Assembly (NCBI RefSeq): GCF_037949285.1
Contig: NZ_CP149926.1
Span: 2,335,501 to 2,399,500 of the forward strand
Direction of reading: 5' to 3'
DNA: 64,000 nt
From: Thioclava sp. GXIMD4216
Lineage (GTDB): Bacteria > Pseudomonadota > Alphaproteobacteria > Rhodobacterales > Rhodobacteraceae
This document shows positions 16,526-26,127 of this stretch, in pieces. Positions within the stretch are counted from its first letter, which is position 1; every line of letters starts with the position of its first letter. The notes under the pieces were generated by a model, which worked only from the letters and a program-made list of their open reading frames with translations, did not search any database and had not been told where the DNA came from. Position numbers and translations under genes: made by a program.

Positions 16526-17143
16526 TCAGTCGTCGGTCTTGTCCTCGGCGCTCTCCTCAAGGGCATAGCGTTTCAGCAGCCCCCCCTGCGCCATCAGGAA
16601 GACGAACATCAGGATCATCAGGCCGAAGGTCTTGAAATTGACCCACATCTCTTCCGACTGGGTGCGCCAGATCACTTCGTTGAGCACCGCAAGCCCCAGA
16701 AAGAACAGCGCCAGCCGCTTGGTCAGGATGGTCCAGCCCTCGGGTTTCATCGGCAGATTGTCAGAAAGCACAAGCTGCAACCACGGTTTTCCCAGCAGCA
16801 GCCCCGCGCCAAGGATCCCCGAAAAGAGCAGGTAGATCAGCGTCACTTTCATCTTGAAGAATTTCGGATCATTGAGCCAGACCGACAGCCCGCCGAAGAC
16901 AATCACCAAGACAAGCGTCGCAATCTGCATCGGCGCCAGCTTGCCCGTCAGTTTCCACAGCACAAGCGTGCAGATGGTCAAGAGCGGAATGAACATCGCC
17001 GTCGCGACGATAAAGCCGTGATATTCCGTGCCGTGGAACATCACCGTCTGGTCCTTGAGTTTCATATAGACCACGAAAAAGGCCAGAATGGGACCCCATT
17101 CAAGCGCGCCTTTCACCACGGGGCTGATCTTGCGTTCCGACAT
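16526..17143 (-). CDS. yciB: Inner-membrane septation protein A family (YciB)
   Basis: A 205-residue polytopic inner-membrane protein with about five or six hydrophobic helices, matching the YciB/IspZ family by its N-terminal LEWGPILAFFVVY and later NEVIWR and WVNFKTFG motifs. Members affect envelope integrity and intracellular septation in some bacteria. The exact biochemical role is unknown. It lies in a minus-strand run with ftsY and the unknown secreted gene, an arrangement common in alphaproteobacteria. Confidence 0.9.
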   Translation of the reverse strand: MSERKISPVVKGALEWGPILAFFVVYMKLKDQTVMFHGTEYHGFIVATAMFIPLLTICTLVLWKLTGKLAPMQIATLVLVIVFGGLSVWLNDPKFFKMKVTLIYLLFSGILGAGLLLGKPWLQLVLSDNLPMKPEGWTILTKRLALFFLGLAVLNEVIWRTQSEEMWVNFKTFGLMILMFVFLMAQGGLLKRYALEESAEDKTDD

Positions 17144-17238
17144 ATTCCGTCCTGTCCTAGCTGGGCCTTTATTCCGATATGCCGCGTTCGGGGCGCAAAG
17201 TCACGCCCCGCACGGCTCACGGTGCCGTCAGGCCTGTT

Positions 17239-18198
17239 TCACGGGTTGGGGCCATAGCCGATCTGCAGACCAAAACCGCCCTGCGCCAGCAGCTTCGTGC
17301 CATAGGCCATCGCCCTATCCTGCGCCTGCAGTTCTTCCTGCGTCAGCGACAGTGATGGCACCCTGCCCCGCAGATCCACCGATAGCGCATGCTGCGGATG
17401 CGGCAGGTCCCCGATCAACCGCACAAGCGCCGCGCGTGACGGCGCATCGATATAGGCGTCCGGCAGCGCCTCGGCCAAAGCCGCATATTGGGTTTGCAAT
17501 GCGGCAAGAGCTGCCGCAGGATCACCCTCTTCAGGCAAAAGCGCCATACCCATCGGCATCAGGGCAACCGCCTCGAACAGCCACGGCAAGGCCAGATCCA
17601 GCGAGAAAGCTTCGACCGAAGGGAAGCTCGCCTGTTCGACGGGGGCCGCGAAGAACGCAGGAGTGACCGACCCCAGCGTGAAGGACAGCTGCGAGACCTG
17701 CCCCAGCGGATCGGTCACCTCCATCCGGTTCAACCGCAACTCGGCATCTTCCTCGTTCCAGTCGAGATCCAGCGCAACCTGATATGCCGCCATCCGCGCG
17801 ATTTCATTCTGTAGATAGGCCATCTTGGGCGGATAGCCTTCTATCCCGCGGATGCCATAGAACAGGTTGGATACACGCAGATCCACATGCGAGGGCAGCG
17901 CATCGGGCCGCAGCCCCGCATCCATCCCGCGCAGTGAGACATCCAGCTCGTCAGCATAAAGGGCCGCCAAATCAAGCGGAATCGGAACGACCAGATCGCG
18001 GAAAATGCAGCGATCGCCGTTCTGCTCCTGCGTGCCATAATCGACCTTTGCCAGCGCAAGCAGCTCTGCCACCGGCGCACAGGCTGTCTTTTTGGCATCA
18101 TCGGCGGATGCAGGCCCCGCCATAAGCGGAAGCGCCAGAAGGGGCATCACCCTGACGCCTAGCGAAAGCCCCTGTGTAATAAATCTTCTAATACTCAC
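17239..18198 (-). CDS. Putative secreted protein of unknown function
   Basis: A 319-residue protein that I do not recognise. It begins with a GTG start, preceded by AAGGAC, and an N-terminal signal peptide (basic RR, hydrophobic stretch, ASA cleavage near residue 33). The mature part is acidic with two cysteines near positions 40 and 63 that could form a disulfide, and has no obvious repeats or catalytic motif. Its start lies in the second copy of a 13-bp duplication whose first copy contains the ftsY stop, so it is probably co-transcribed with ftsY. Confidence 0.7.
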   Translation of the reverse strand: MSIRRFITQGLSLGVRVMPLLALPLMAGPASADDAKKTACAPVAELLALAKVDYGTQEQNGDRCIFRDLVVPIPLDLAALYADELDVSLRGMDAGLRPDALPSHVDLRVSNLFYGIRGIEGYPPKMAYLQNEIARMAAYQVALDLDWNEEDAELRLNRMEVTDPLGQVSQLSFTLGSVTPAFFAAPVEQASFPSVEAFSLDLALPWLFEAVALMPMGMALLPEEGDPAAALAALQTQYAALAEALPDAYIDAPSRAALVRLIGDLPHPQHALSVDLRGRVPSLSLTQEELQAQDRAMAYGTKLLAQGGFGLQIGYGPNP

Positions 18199-18214
18199 GT
18201 CCTTCTAATACTCA
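18185..18214 (-). repeat. Short tandem duplication at the ftsY / secreted-protein junction
   Basis: On the minus strand TGAGTATTAGAAG occurs twice, separated by GACG. The first copy supplies the ftsY stop codon, the second, read as G-TGAGTATT, supplies the GTG start of the next gene. The pattern suggests a small tandem duplication that set the present gene spacing. Confidence 0.6.
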
Positions 18215-19492
18215 TTTCGCCTCGATCCCCACCAGCGCCTGCGCGAATTCCTGCGGGTCGAACGGGGCCAGATCGTCGATCTGCTCGCCTACGCCGATCG
18301 CATGGATCGGCAGGCCGAAGCGGTCTGCCAGCGCCACCAGAACCCCGCCCTTCGCGGTGCCGTCAAGCTTGGTCATCACCAGACCCGACACATCGGCCAG
18401 CTTGCGGAAGGTCTCCACCTGGTTCAGCGCGTTCTGCCCCGTCGTCGCATCCAGCACCAGAAGCGTGTTATGCGGTGCCGAAGGGTCTTTCTTGCGGATC
18501 ACACGGACGATCTTGGCCAGTTCTTCCATCAGATCGGCGCGGTTCTGCAGGCGGCCTGCCGTGTCGATCATCAGAAGGTCTGCGCCCTCGGCCTCGGCAC
18601 GGGTCATCGCGTCAAAGGCAAGGCTTGCAGGGTCCGAGCCTTCGGGCGCGGTCAGCACCGGCACATCGGCGCGCTCGCCCCAGACCTTCAGCTGCTCCAC
18701 CGCGGCTGCGCGAAAGGTATCGCCTGCCGCAATCACCACCGATTTTCCGGCGGCCTTGAACTGGCTGGCCAGCTTGCCGATGGTCGTGGTCTTGCCCGAG
18801 CCATTGACCCCCACCACCAGCACCACCTGCGGGCGCTTGGGGAAGATCGGCATCGGCTTGGCCACGGGCTCCATGATGCGGGCGACTTCCTGCGCCAACA
18901 GCCCCTTGATCTCGTTGACCGAAAGCTTGCGCCCCATACGGCCCTCGGCAAGGTTTGCCGTCACGCGCAGGGACGTATCGACCCCCATATCCGAGGCAAT
19001 CAGCAACTCTTCGAGGCTTTCCAGAAATTCGTCATCCAGCACACGGCGCGGGCTGTCATCGCGCGCCCCGCCCAGAAGCCGACCGAAGAAACCGGGCTTG
19101 CTGGCTGGCGCGGCAGGGCGAAGCGGCTCCGCTGCGGCGGGCATTTTCTGGACCGGAGCCGCAGGCGGCACAACAGAAGGCGCGCCCTGCGTTTGCGGCT
19201 GAGCGGACGGCTGTGCATCGGGCCGCGACATACCCGCCCCCGCATCCCCCGACCCTGCCGCCTCGGGCTTGTCCTTTTCCGGCGTTACCGCCTCGGGCTT
19301 AGCGCCTTCCGGCGTTACCGCCTCGGGCGTCGTATCTTCGGGCGCCGCCACACCCTGTGCATCGGGTGCGACGTCAGGCACCGCTTCGGGTTCGGGCAGC
19401 GCCGGCTTTTCGGCCACAAGATCCTCGATCCCTTCCTCAAGACGCGAGGAGGACCGTGTCAGACGGGATTTCAACTTTTTGAAAAACGACAT
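18212..19492 (-). CDS. ftsY: Signal recognition particle receptor FtsY
   Basis: GTPase that docks SRP-ribosome complexes to the SecYEG translocon at the inner membrane. The 426 residues consist of a short basic membrane-binding start, a low-complexity acidic A domain (about 20-130, with repeats of the type PEAVTPE), and the NG domain. That domain carries GVNGSGKT (228-235), DTFRAAAVEQL, DTAGR and TKLDGTAKGG. The 5' neighbour is divergent (alkB-like), with 208 bp between. Confidence 0.95.
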   Translation of the reverse strand: MSFFKKLKSRLTRSSSRLEEGIEDLVAEKPALPEPEAVPDVAPDAQGVAAPEDTTPEAVTPEGAKPEAVTPEKDKPEAAGSGDAGAGMSRPDAQPSAQPQTQGAPSVVPPAAPVQKMPAAAEPLRPAAPASKPGFFGRLLGGARDDSPRRVLDDEFLESLEELLIASDMGVDTSLRVTANLAEGRMGRKLSVNEIKGLLAQEVARIMEPVAKPMPIFPKRPQVVLVVGVNGSGKTTTIGKLASQFKAAGKSVVIAAGDTFRAAAVEQLKVWGERADVPVLTAPEGSDPASLAFDAMTRAEAEGADLLMIDTAGRLQNRADLMEELAKIVRVIRKKDPSAPHNTLLVLDATTGQNALNQVETFRKLADVSGLVMTKLDGTAKGGVLVALADRFGLPIHAIGVGEQIDDLAPFDPQEFAQALVGIEAK

Positions 19493-19700
19493 AGCTTGCC
19501 CCTATACGCCTAATGGCCCTGCCCTGACGGCCCCGACCAGATTGGTTTCGTTTTCACCTAATCAATCCTGCCGAGCGATGGAAGGGCTTGCCAAAGCATT
19601 CTCCACGCAAGCGCAGGGAAATTGCGCCGTTTTCCGTCGATTCTACCCCGAAAATCCCGTATCACCGTCGCAACCTGCCCAGATCCACTGAAGGACCCCC

Positions 19701-20807
19701 ATGAAGCGCCCGCCCGGAACATCGCTTTTCGCCTGTGCGACACTGGTGCCCATGATCTTGGTCGGGCTGGCAGCGGAGCTTGGCGGCTGGTGGTGCCTGC
19801 TGGCTTTCTGCGCCAGTTCGACGGTTCTGCACCTGCTCGACAGGCTCTTCCCCGCCCCCCTGCCGGATGCGCCGGAAGGGGTGGAATTTCCGGCCGCAGA
19901 CGGGCTTCTGCTGGCAATTTTCGCAGGCCATCTGGTTATCTTCGCCCTGTGCCTGAACGCACTGGTCACAGGATGGGGCGCCGCTCCGCTGCCCACCACT
20001 CCCCTGCACAAGGACCCGTTCACGCTTGCCCTGTCCAAACTTGCCCTGTTTCTTGCATGTGGTTTCGTTCTGGGGCAGGTGAGCGTGCCCGCCGCCCATG
20101 AGCTGATCCATCGCCGCAATCGGCTGTTCTTCCGGCTGGGACAATGTCTCTATATCACACTGCTCTTCGGCCATCACGCCTCGGCCCATAGGCTGGTGCA
20201 CCATATCCATGTCGCCACCCCGCAAGACCCCAATTCCGCGCCGCGCGGCATGGGGTTCTGGACCTTCCTGCCACGCGCTTGGATCGGGTCTTGGAAAGCG
20301 GGCTTGCAGGCCGAAGAAGCGCTGCGTCGCAAGGCTGGACGTCCGGTCCGGCACAGGGTCTATCTCGCCTATGGTCTGGGGGCTGTGCTGATGATCTGCA
20401 TGGTGACACTGGCTTGGGGGCCTTGGGGGCTATGCGCCTATCTGGGCCTATGCGCCCATGCGCAGATCCAGCTCCTGCTGGCCGATTACGTGCAGCATTA
20501 CGGGTTAAGGCGGCAGATCCGGAACGGGCGGGTCGAACCGGCAGGACCGGATCACAGCTGGGATGCCTGCCCACCCGCCTCTTCGCTCTGGATGCTCAAC
20601 GCTCCGCGTCACAGCGACCACCATGCCCATCCCGCGCGCGCCTATCCCGCCCTTCGGATCGGCGAGATCACGGCAACCCGCCCGATCCTGCCGCGCTCGC
20701 TGCCGGTCATGGCGACGCTGGCGCTCTGCCCGCCGATGTGGCGGCGCGTCATGGATCGGCGGCTCGACCGGCTCGCTGGACCCGCTACGCACACAGACAG
20801 GCGCTAG
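19701..20807 (+). CDS. alkB: AlkB-like membrane diiron alkane 1-monooxygenase
   Basis: Integral-membrane non-haem diiron hydroxylase that would oxidise terminal methyl groups of alkanes using rubredoxin as electron donor. The 368-residue protein has about six hydrophobic helices and the histidine boxes HELIHRR (133-139), HHASAHRLVHH (158-168) and RHSDHH (303-308), plus the AlkB-specific HYG motif (266-268, in DYVQHYGL). No rubredoxin gene is adjacent. AAGGA precedes the ATG. Substrate is inferred from the family. Confidence 0.88.
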   Translation: MKRPPGTSLFACATLVPMILVGLAAELGGWWCLLAFCASSTVLHLLDRLFPAPLPDAPEGVEFPAADGLLLAIFAGHLVIFALCLNALVTGWGAAPLPTTPLHKDPFTLALSKLALFLACGFVLGQVSVPAAHELIHRRNRLFFRLGQCLYITLLFGHHASAHRLVHHIHVATPQDPNSAPRGMGFWTFLPRAWIGSWKAGLQAEEALRRKAGRPVRHRVYLAYGLGAVLMICMVTLAWGPWGLCAYLGLCAHAQIQLLLADYVQHYGLRRQIRNGRVEPAGPDHSWDACPPASSLWMLNAPRHSDHHAHPARAYPALRIGEITATRPILPRSLPVMATLALCPPMWRRVMDRRLDRLAGPATHTDRR

Positions 20808-21061
20808 CAGGCGGCCGTCGGCAAGGTCCCGCGGCCAGAAGCGGCTTGGCGCGGCCTTGGCGCAGGGAAAGGCCACGCAACGCAGCGGCGGTTCCACCCA
20901 CCCAAACCGCCGTGAACTTCGCGTCCAGCCCCCGCAAAAGCCCCTGGCTTCCAGCCCCCCGGATAGAATGCGCGCATAGCAGGCGTTTCACGGGGCTGTG
21001 GGTTTCACATTGGCACGGTTTTTGCCAAGATGGCCCCGATCTTGCCCAGCCGGAGCCCCTG

Positions 21062-21472
21062 ATGCGCGCCCTCGTCCTCGCCTTCCCGCTTGCCCTCCTT
21101 GCCACTGTGTCGCAGGCCGAAGATGCCACGCCCCCGCTGGATGCCGCGGGGTTCGACGCCCGCACCACCGGAAAGACAATCACCTATTCCGCCAATGGCC
21201 AAGCCTATGGAATCGAGCAATATCTGCCCGGTCACAAGGTGCTATGGGCCTTCACCGAAAGCGCGTGCAAAGTGGGCACATGGCATCAGCAGGGCGAAGA
21301 GATCTGCTTCGACTATCAGGACGAGAACGGCCAGCAATGCTGGAAGTTCTACGATACAGACAAAGGGCTGAAAGCCCAGTTCATGGGCGATGGCGGCATG
21401 TCCGAACCGCTGATCTCGCTCAGTGAAAGCGAGACCCCGCTGAATTGCCCCGGCCCCGATATCGGCGTCTGA
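21062..21472 (+). CDS. Small secreted protein of unknown function
   Basis: A 136-residue protein starting at an ATG with GGAG upstream. Residues 1-22 form a clear signal peptide ending SQA-ED. The mature domain is acidic and aromatic, with WAFTESACKVGTWHQQGEEICF and four cysteines that could make two disulfides, suggesting a periplasmic or exported fold. I recognise no family. Neighbours give no clue. Confidence 0.75.
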   Translation: MRALVLAFPLALLATVSQAEDATPPLDAAGFDARTTGKTITYSANGQAYGIEQYLPGHKVLWAFTESACKVGTWHQQGEEICFDYQDENGQQCWKFYDTDKGLKAQFMGDGGMSEPLISLSESETPLNCPGPDIGV

Positions 21473-21579
21473 CAAGTCTCGAAGACCTATGGGTAAAGCG
21501 CCCCGATGCGGCACGCATCGCGCGGACTGGCGGGGTCCAATGCCCCGACAGGACGCGGCCCCGCCGAAGATCGGCGCGA

Positions 21580-23202
21580 TCAGAACAGGCTGCCCTGCTC
21601 CGGAGGCGTAGACTTCACCGCTTTCTTAGGCGCCTTTTTGGCGGGTTTCGGCGCAGCAGTCTCCGCCACGGGGGATTTCGGCACGGGGGATTTCGGCTCT
21701 AGGGATTTCGGCTCGGGGGCCTTGGTCGCCTCAGGCAACGGACCGCCCTCCCCACCAGTGACCACCGGCAGAACACCATCGGCAAATTCGACCTGCAGCG
21801 CCGCGTGCCCGGCCGCCTCAACAGCCGTCGTCACCACGCTCTCGCCCGCGCGCACCACCGCATAGCCGCGCTTGAGCGTCTCACGATAGCCCAAAGTCTG
21901 GCGCATACGGTCCATCTGCTCCAGCCGCTCACCCAGCTGACGGATCCGGCGTTGCTGCGCCTGCGCCATCCGCTCGCCCAAAGCCTCCAGCCTTTCACGC
22001 GACTGCGCATTGCGCGAGCGCGCCAGATCAAGGTTGCGCGCCCGTGCCGAAACCAGCCGCGCGGACAGCCCCTCAAGCCTGCGCCCCTGTTCCGAAAGCC
22101 CCCGCGTCAACAGGGTCGGAGACAGCCGCGCCTCGATCCGGCCAAACTCGGAGCGCTTGCGCAAAGTCACCCCGCGCAGCGCCGGATCCAGCCTGTCGGC
22201 CCACCAGTCATAGCGCTGGCGCACAGGGTCCAGAACCGCCTCGGGCCGCCCCAAGGCACGCGACAGATCGCTATGACGCTGGCGCTGGATATCCACCCGC
22301 GCCCGCACCGCGCGCGCCATCCGCGCGCCTGCATCCTGCAGCCAGACAGCCAGCTCGCCACGTACCGGCACCGCCATCTCGGCCGCCGCCGTCGGCGTGG
22401 GCGCCCGCTTGTCCGAGGCATAATCGATCAGCGTGGTATCGGTCTCATGGCCCACCGCCGAAATCAGCGGGATACGGCTTTCCGCCGCCGCCCGCACAAC
22501 AATCTCTTCGTTGAACCCCCAAAGGTCCTCGATCGACCCACCGCCCCGCGCCACGATCAACAGGTCGGGCCGCGGGATCGGCCCGTCAGGCGCCAGCGCA
22601 TTGAAGCCACGGATCGCCCGCGCCACCTCGCCCGCACAGGCCTGCCCCTGCACCGCCACCGGCCAGATCAGCACATGGCGCGGAAAGCGGTCGCGCAGAC
22701 GGTGCAGAATATCGCGGATCACCGCCCCCGAGGGCGAGGTCACCACCCCGATCACCTTCGGCAGCCACGGCAGAGGCCGCTTGCGACCCGCATCAAACAG
22801 CCCCTCGGCACCCAAGGCCTTCTTGCGCGCCTCCAGCATCGCCATCAGCGCGCCCGCCCCCGCAGGTTCGACGGTATCGACGATCAGCTGGTATTTCGAC
22901 TGGCCCGGAAAGGTGGTCATCTTGCCGGTGGCAATCACCTCCATCCCCTCTTCGGGGATCACCGCCATCCGGTCCACCTGCCCCTTCCAGCTGATCGCAG
23001 CGATCACCGAGCGGTCGTCCTTCAGGTCGAAATACAGATGCCCCGAGCGCGGGCGTGTCGCACGCCCCACCTCGCCGCGCACCCGCACGCGGCCGAATTC
23101 GCCCTCGATCACGCGTTTGACCGCCCCCGAAATCTCGGAGACCGTGTAATCATGGGCGTTGTTATTGCCGCTCGGGCCTGATTCATCTTCAAAAAGATCC
23201 AT
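21580..23202 (-). CDS. xseA: Exodeoxyribonuclease VII large subunit
   Basis: Large subunit of the single-strand-specific nuclease ExoVII. The 540 residues show the N-terminal OB fold (SGHLYFDLKDDRSVI), the catalytic core with GGGSIEDLWGFNEE and GHETDTTLIDYASDKRAPTPTAAAE, and a long Arg/Glu coiled coil. The last 60 or so residues are a Pro/Lys/Ala-rich tail with PKS-type repeats (about 485-540), not part of the usual domain. The xseB partner is not in the window. Confidence 0.94.
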   Translation of the reverse strand: MDLFEDESGPSGNNNAHDYTVSEISGAVKRVIEGEFGRVRVRGEVGRATRPRSGHLYFDLKDDRSVIAAISWKGQVDRMAVIPEEGMEVIATGKMTTFPGQSKYQLIVDTVEPAGAGALMAMLEARKKALGAEGLFDAGRKRPLPWLPKVIGVVTSPSGAVIRDILHRLRDRFPRHVLIWPVAVQGQACAGEVARAIRGFNALAPDGPIPRPDLLIVARGGGSIEDLWGFNEEIVVRAAAESRIPLISAVGHETDTTLIDYASDKRAPTPTAAAEMAVPVRGELAVWLQDAGARMARAVRARVDIQRQRHSDLSRALGRPEAVLDPVRQRYDWWADRLDPALRGVTLRKRSEFGRIEARLSPTLLTRGLSEQGRRLEGLSARLVSARARNLDLARSRNAQSRERLEALGERMAQAQQRRIRQLGERLEQMDRMRQTLGYRETLKRGYAVVRAGESVVTTAVEAAGHAALQVEFADGVLPVVTGGEGGPLPEATKAPEPKSLEPKSPVPKSPVAETAAPKPAKKAPKKAVKSTPPEQGSLF

Positions 23203-23315
23203 ACCCCTGTTTCGCCCATCCTCCCTGCCGCTTCAAGGCGTCAATGCCACTTGCCCGAAAGCCCCCTTCGCCGTAAACGGGGCGCGATCACACGAGTGCG
23301 GCAAAGGGACGACAT

Positions 23316-24578
23316 ATGAACATTCTGGTTCTTGGAAGCGGCGGGCGCGAACATGCGCTGGCATGGGCCATCAAGCAAAACCCCAAATGCGACCGTCTGA
23401 TCGTCGCGCCGGGCAATGCGGGGATTGCCGCGATTGCCGAATGCGCCGCTATTGACCCCTGCGATGCGCAAGCCGTGCTGGACCTGTGTCAGGAACAGGC
23501 GATCGATTTCGTGGTGATCGGCCCCGAGGCCCCTCTGGCCGCAGGTGTGGCCGATGCGCTGCGTGCGGCGGGCCTTCTGACCTTCGGCCCATCGGCCGAG
23601 GCCGCCCAGCTCGAAGCGTCCAAGGCCTTCACCAAAGCCGTCTGCGATGCCTGCAACGCCCCCACCGCCGCCTATGCGCGGTTCGACAGTGCCGATGCGG
23701 CCCGCGCCTATGTCGAGGCGCAAGGCGCCCCCATCGTTATCAAGGCCGATGGTCTGGCCGCAGGCAAAGGCGTGATCGTCGCGATGACGCTGCAAGAAGC
23801 GCTCGACGGCATCACCGAGATCTTCGGCGGCGCCTTTGGCGAGGCCGGCGCAGAGGTCGTGATCGAGGAATTCATGGAGGGCGAGGAAGCCTCGCTCTTC
23901 ATCCTGTCGGATGGCGAGAATATCGCGGTCGTGGGCGGCGCTCAGGACCACAAGCGCGTGGGCGATGGCGATACCGGCCCCAATACCGGCGGCATGGGCG
24001 CCTATTCCCCCGCCCCCGTCCTGACGCAGGCGGTCGAGGATCTGGCCATCACCCAGATCGTCAAACCGACCGTGGCCGAAATGGCGCGTCGTGGCACCCC
24101 CTTCCAGGGCGTGCTCTATGCGGGCCTGATGATCAAGGACGGCCAGCCGCGTCTGGTGGAATATAACGTCCGCTTCGGCGATCCGGAATGTCAGGTGCTG
24201 ATGATGCGCTTGGGCGCGCAGGCGCTGGACCTGCTGCTGGCCTGTGCCGAAGGGCGTCTGGATCAGGTGCAACCGCAATGGGCCGATGACCATGCGCTGA
24301 CCGTGGTGCTGGCGGCAAACGGCTATCCGGGCAGCTATACCAAAGGCACCGAGATCCGCGGCCTCGACGCCCTGCCCTCGACCTCAAGCGAAACGGTCTT
24401 CCATGCGGGCACCACGGCAAAAGACGGCGCAATCCTCGCCACCGGCGGGCGCGTGCTCAATGTCACTGCCCGAGGTGCTACGTTACAAGAAGCCCGCGAC
24501 CGCGCCTATGCGCTGGTCGACCAGATCGACTGGCCCGAGGGCTTCTGCCGCAAAGACATCGGCTGGCGCGCGCTCTGA
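23316..24578 (+). CDS. purD: Phosphoribosylamine--glycine ligase
   Basis: PurD ligates phosphoribosylamine and glycine with ATP to give GAR in de novo purine synthesis. The 420-residue protein opens with [17 protein letters not shown] and has the ATP-grasp signatures [30 protein letters not shown] and RFGDPECQ. Length is normal. It is divergent from xseA, 113 bp apart. A G/C stem at 24587-24609 follows the stop and may end transcription. Confidence 0.96.
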   Translation: MNILVLGSGGREHALAWAIKQNPKCDRLIVAPGNAGIAAIAECAAIDPCDAQAVLDLCQEQAIDFVVIGPEAPLAAGVADALRAAGLLTFGPSAEAAQLEASKAFTKAVCDACNAPTAAYARFDSADAARAYVEAQGAPIVIKADGLAAGKGVIVAMTLQEALDGITEIFGGAFGEAGAEVVIEEFMEGEEASLFILSDGENIAVVGGAQDHKRVGDGDTGPNTGGMGAYSPAPVLTQAVEDLAITQIVKPTVAEMARRGTPFQGVLYAGLMIKDGQPRLVEYNVRFGDPECQVLMMRLGAQALDLLLACAEGRLDQVQPQWADDHALTVVLAANGYPGSYTKGTEIRGLDALPSTSSETVFHAGTTAKDGAILATGGRVLNVTARGATLQEARDRAYALVDQIDWPEGFCRKDIGWRAL

Positions 24579-24586
24579 GCCGCGTG

Positions 24587-24609
24587 TCGGGGGCGTAACG
24601 CGCCCCCGA
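24587..24609. terminator. GC-rich stem between purD and the desaturase gene
   Basis: TCGGGGGCG and CGCCCCCGA form a 9-bp stem with a 5-nt loop, 9 bases after the purD stop. It has no T-tract, so termination is uncertain. It may serve both convergent genes. Confidence 0.4.
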
Positions 24610-24670
24610 GGCCCCGCCCGAGCGGGAGGGTCCCCCTCCCCGAGGAAGGGGCCACCCCGCTGGGATAACC

Positions 24671-25495
24671 CTAGCGCCGGACATCATCCCAAACAGGCAC
24701 CACAGGCTGGCGCCCCGCGGCATAGCCCGGCACAGTCGCATCCAGCCGCCGCGCCAGTTCCGGCAGGCGGCTGACCGGCACTTTGGGAAACAGATGATGT
24801 TCACGGTGGTAGAACATCAGATAGGCAACCCACGCCAGTGGCCCGCGCTGGCTACGCCCCGCAAGCCCTGTCTCGTCCGTTCCCTGATGGGTGATCCACA
24901 CGGCAAAAAATGCCGTCAAACACTGCCCCAAAGCCATCGCCAGAAGATGGAACCGCAGCGTCCCCCCTCCCCAAGCCGCAGGCAGCAGCACTCCCAGCAG
25001 CACCAGCGCCGCCACCAAAGCCCAATCCACCAACAGCCTGCGCCGCCAGCGCGCACCGCCCCGCGCCCATGTCGTTGTGTTCAGCTTGACCGGAAACCTC
25101 GGCCCATAGCGCAGCACCTCCCAAAAGCTCATGCGCGCGCAATGGCCCTCGTGATCGCCCTCGCCCATCATGTCGCGGTGATGCTCCAGATGGCAGAAGG
25201 CATCCGCATGGTTCGACCCCAGCATCAAACCGCTCAGCCCATGCATGATGGCGTGATCCACCGCCCTAGGAGCACCAAGATTGCCATGGATCGCCTCATG
25301 GTTCAGCCGCAGACAGCAGAGGAAAAACATAAAGCTGCAGATAAAACCCAAGGGCCAGAACGGCCCCGCATAAAGCACCAAAGACCCGACAAACCACGGC
25401 AGCGGCAAAGCCAGTTCGATATACTTCTGATAACGGGGGATCTGCGTCAGATCGTGATACTCGACCCCTTTCGGGGCGCGCTCGAATTCGGTCAT
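24671..25495 (-). CDS. Membrane fatty acid desaturase family protein
   Basis: Member of the integral-membrane diiron desaturase/hydroxylase family. From the ATG at 25495 (GAGG upstream), 274 residues carry the three histidine clusters HEAIHGN, HLEHH and HREHH, with hydrophobic helices between them. The substrate could be an acyl lipid or a carotenoid. Nothing in the sequence decides this, and no carotenoid genes are nearby. It converges on purD. Confidence 0.82.
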   Translation of the reverse strand: MTEFERAPKGVEYHDLTQIPRYQKYIELALPLPWFVGSLVLYAGPFWPLGFICSFMFFLCCLRLNHEAIHGNLGAPRAVDHAIMHGLSGLMLGSNHADAFCHLEHHRDMMGEGDHEGHCARMSFWEVLRYGPRFPVKLNTTTWARGGARWRRRLLVDWALVAALVLLGVLLPAAWGGGTLRFHLLAMALGQCLTAFFAVWITHQGTDETGLAGRSQRGPLAWVAYLMFYHREHHLFPKVPVSRLPELARRLDATVPGYAAGRQPVVPVWDDVRR

Positions 25496-25571
25496 AAAAA
25501 CCTCTGCAGGAAATCGCAAAATAAATCCCGCTCGGTCTAACCAGCTAGGGCCTCGCCCGCAAGTCAGGCCT

Positions 25572-26033
25572 TTACAGCACCAGCGCCAACCACGCACCGC
25601 CAAGCGCCAGACAGGCGCTGCCCATCTGCCATGGCCGCAGCCTGATGAAATACAAAGGCACCTCTTGGCGCCGAGCGGCCCTCGGGTCCAAGACCGCATA
25701 GATCGCATAACACAAAGCCAGCAGCGCCAGCCCGATGGCTTCGGGCAGAATCAGCGCCAAAAGCCCAGCGCCGAACATCCCCAGCATCACCGCAAGCTGC
25801 CCGACCCGAGGCCCGCCCGGCGTGCGGAAGCTCAAGCCCCGCCGGACACCTGCCAGAAACATCACGATCCCCGCGCTCCACAGGACCAGACCGCGCAGCG
25901 CCAAACCCTGCATCTCGCCCTGAAGACAGACCGTCAGCGCCAAGAGCCAGATCGGCACCATCGCCAGCCAGCCGAAAACCGCCCCGTCCAGAGGCACCTG
26001 CGCCTGTTCCTCGATCCTGATTTCGCGTGCCAT
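25572..26033 (-). CDS. DUF3429 membrane protein
   Basis: A 153-residue protein with about five hydrophobic helices, matching the DUF3429 pattern (MVPIWLLAL, then FLAGVRRGLSF, with a C-terminal YFIRLRPWQM). Function is unknown for the family. The ATG at 26033 follows AAAGGAC. A start ten codons further upstream is possible. It lies between the desaturase and sdaA on the same strand. Confidence 0.75.
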   Translation of the reverse strand: MAREIRIEEQAQVPLDGAVFGWLAMVPIWLLALTVCLQGEMQGLALRGLVLWSAGIVMFLAGVRRGLSFRTPGGPRVGQLAVMLGMFGAGLLALILPEAIGLALLALCYAIYAVLDPRAARRQEVPLYFIRLRPWQMGSACLALGGAWLALVL

Positions 26034-26127
26034 CCCGTGTCCTTTCGCCAGTCTCCCTAGCAAAAGCCACTAATGCCCTGAAAGTTTCCGCCGAAGAGCC
26101 CCGCCGAGCGTCAGGAAAGATCAGGGC

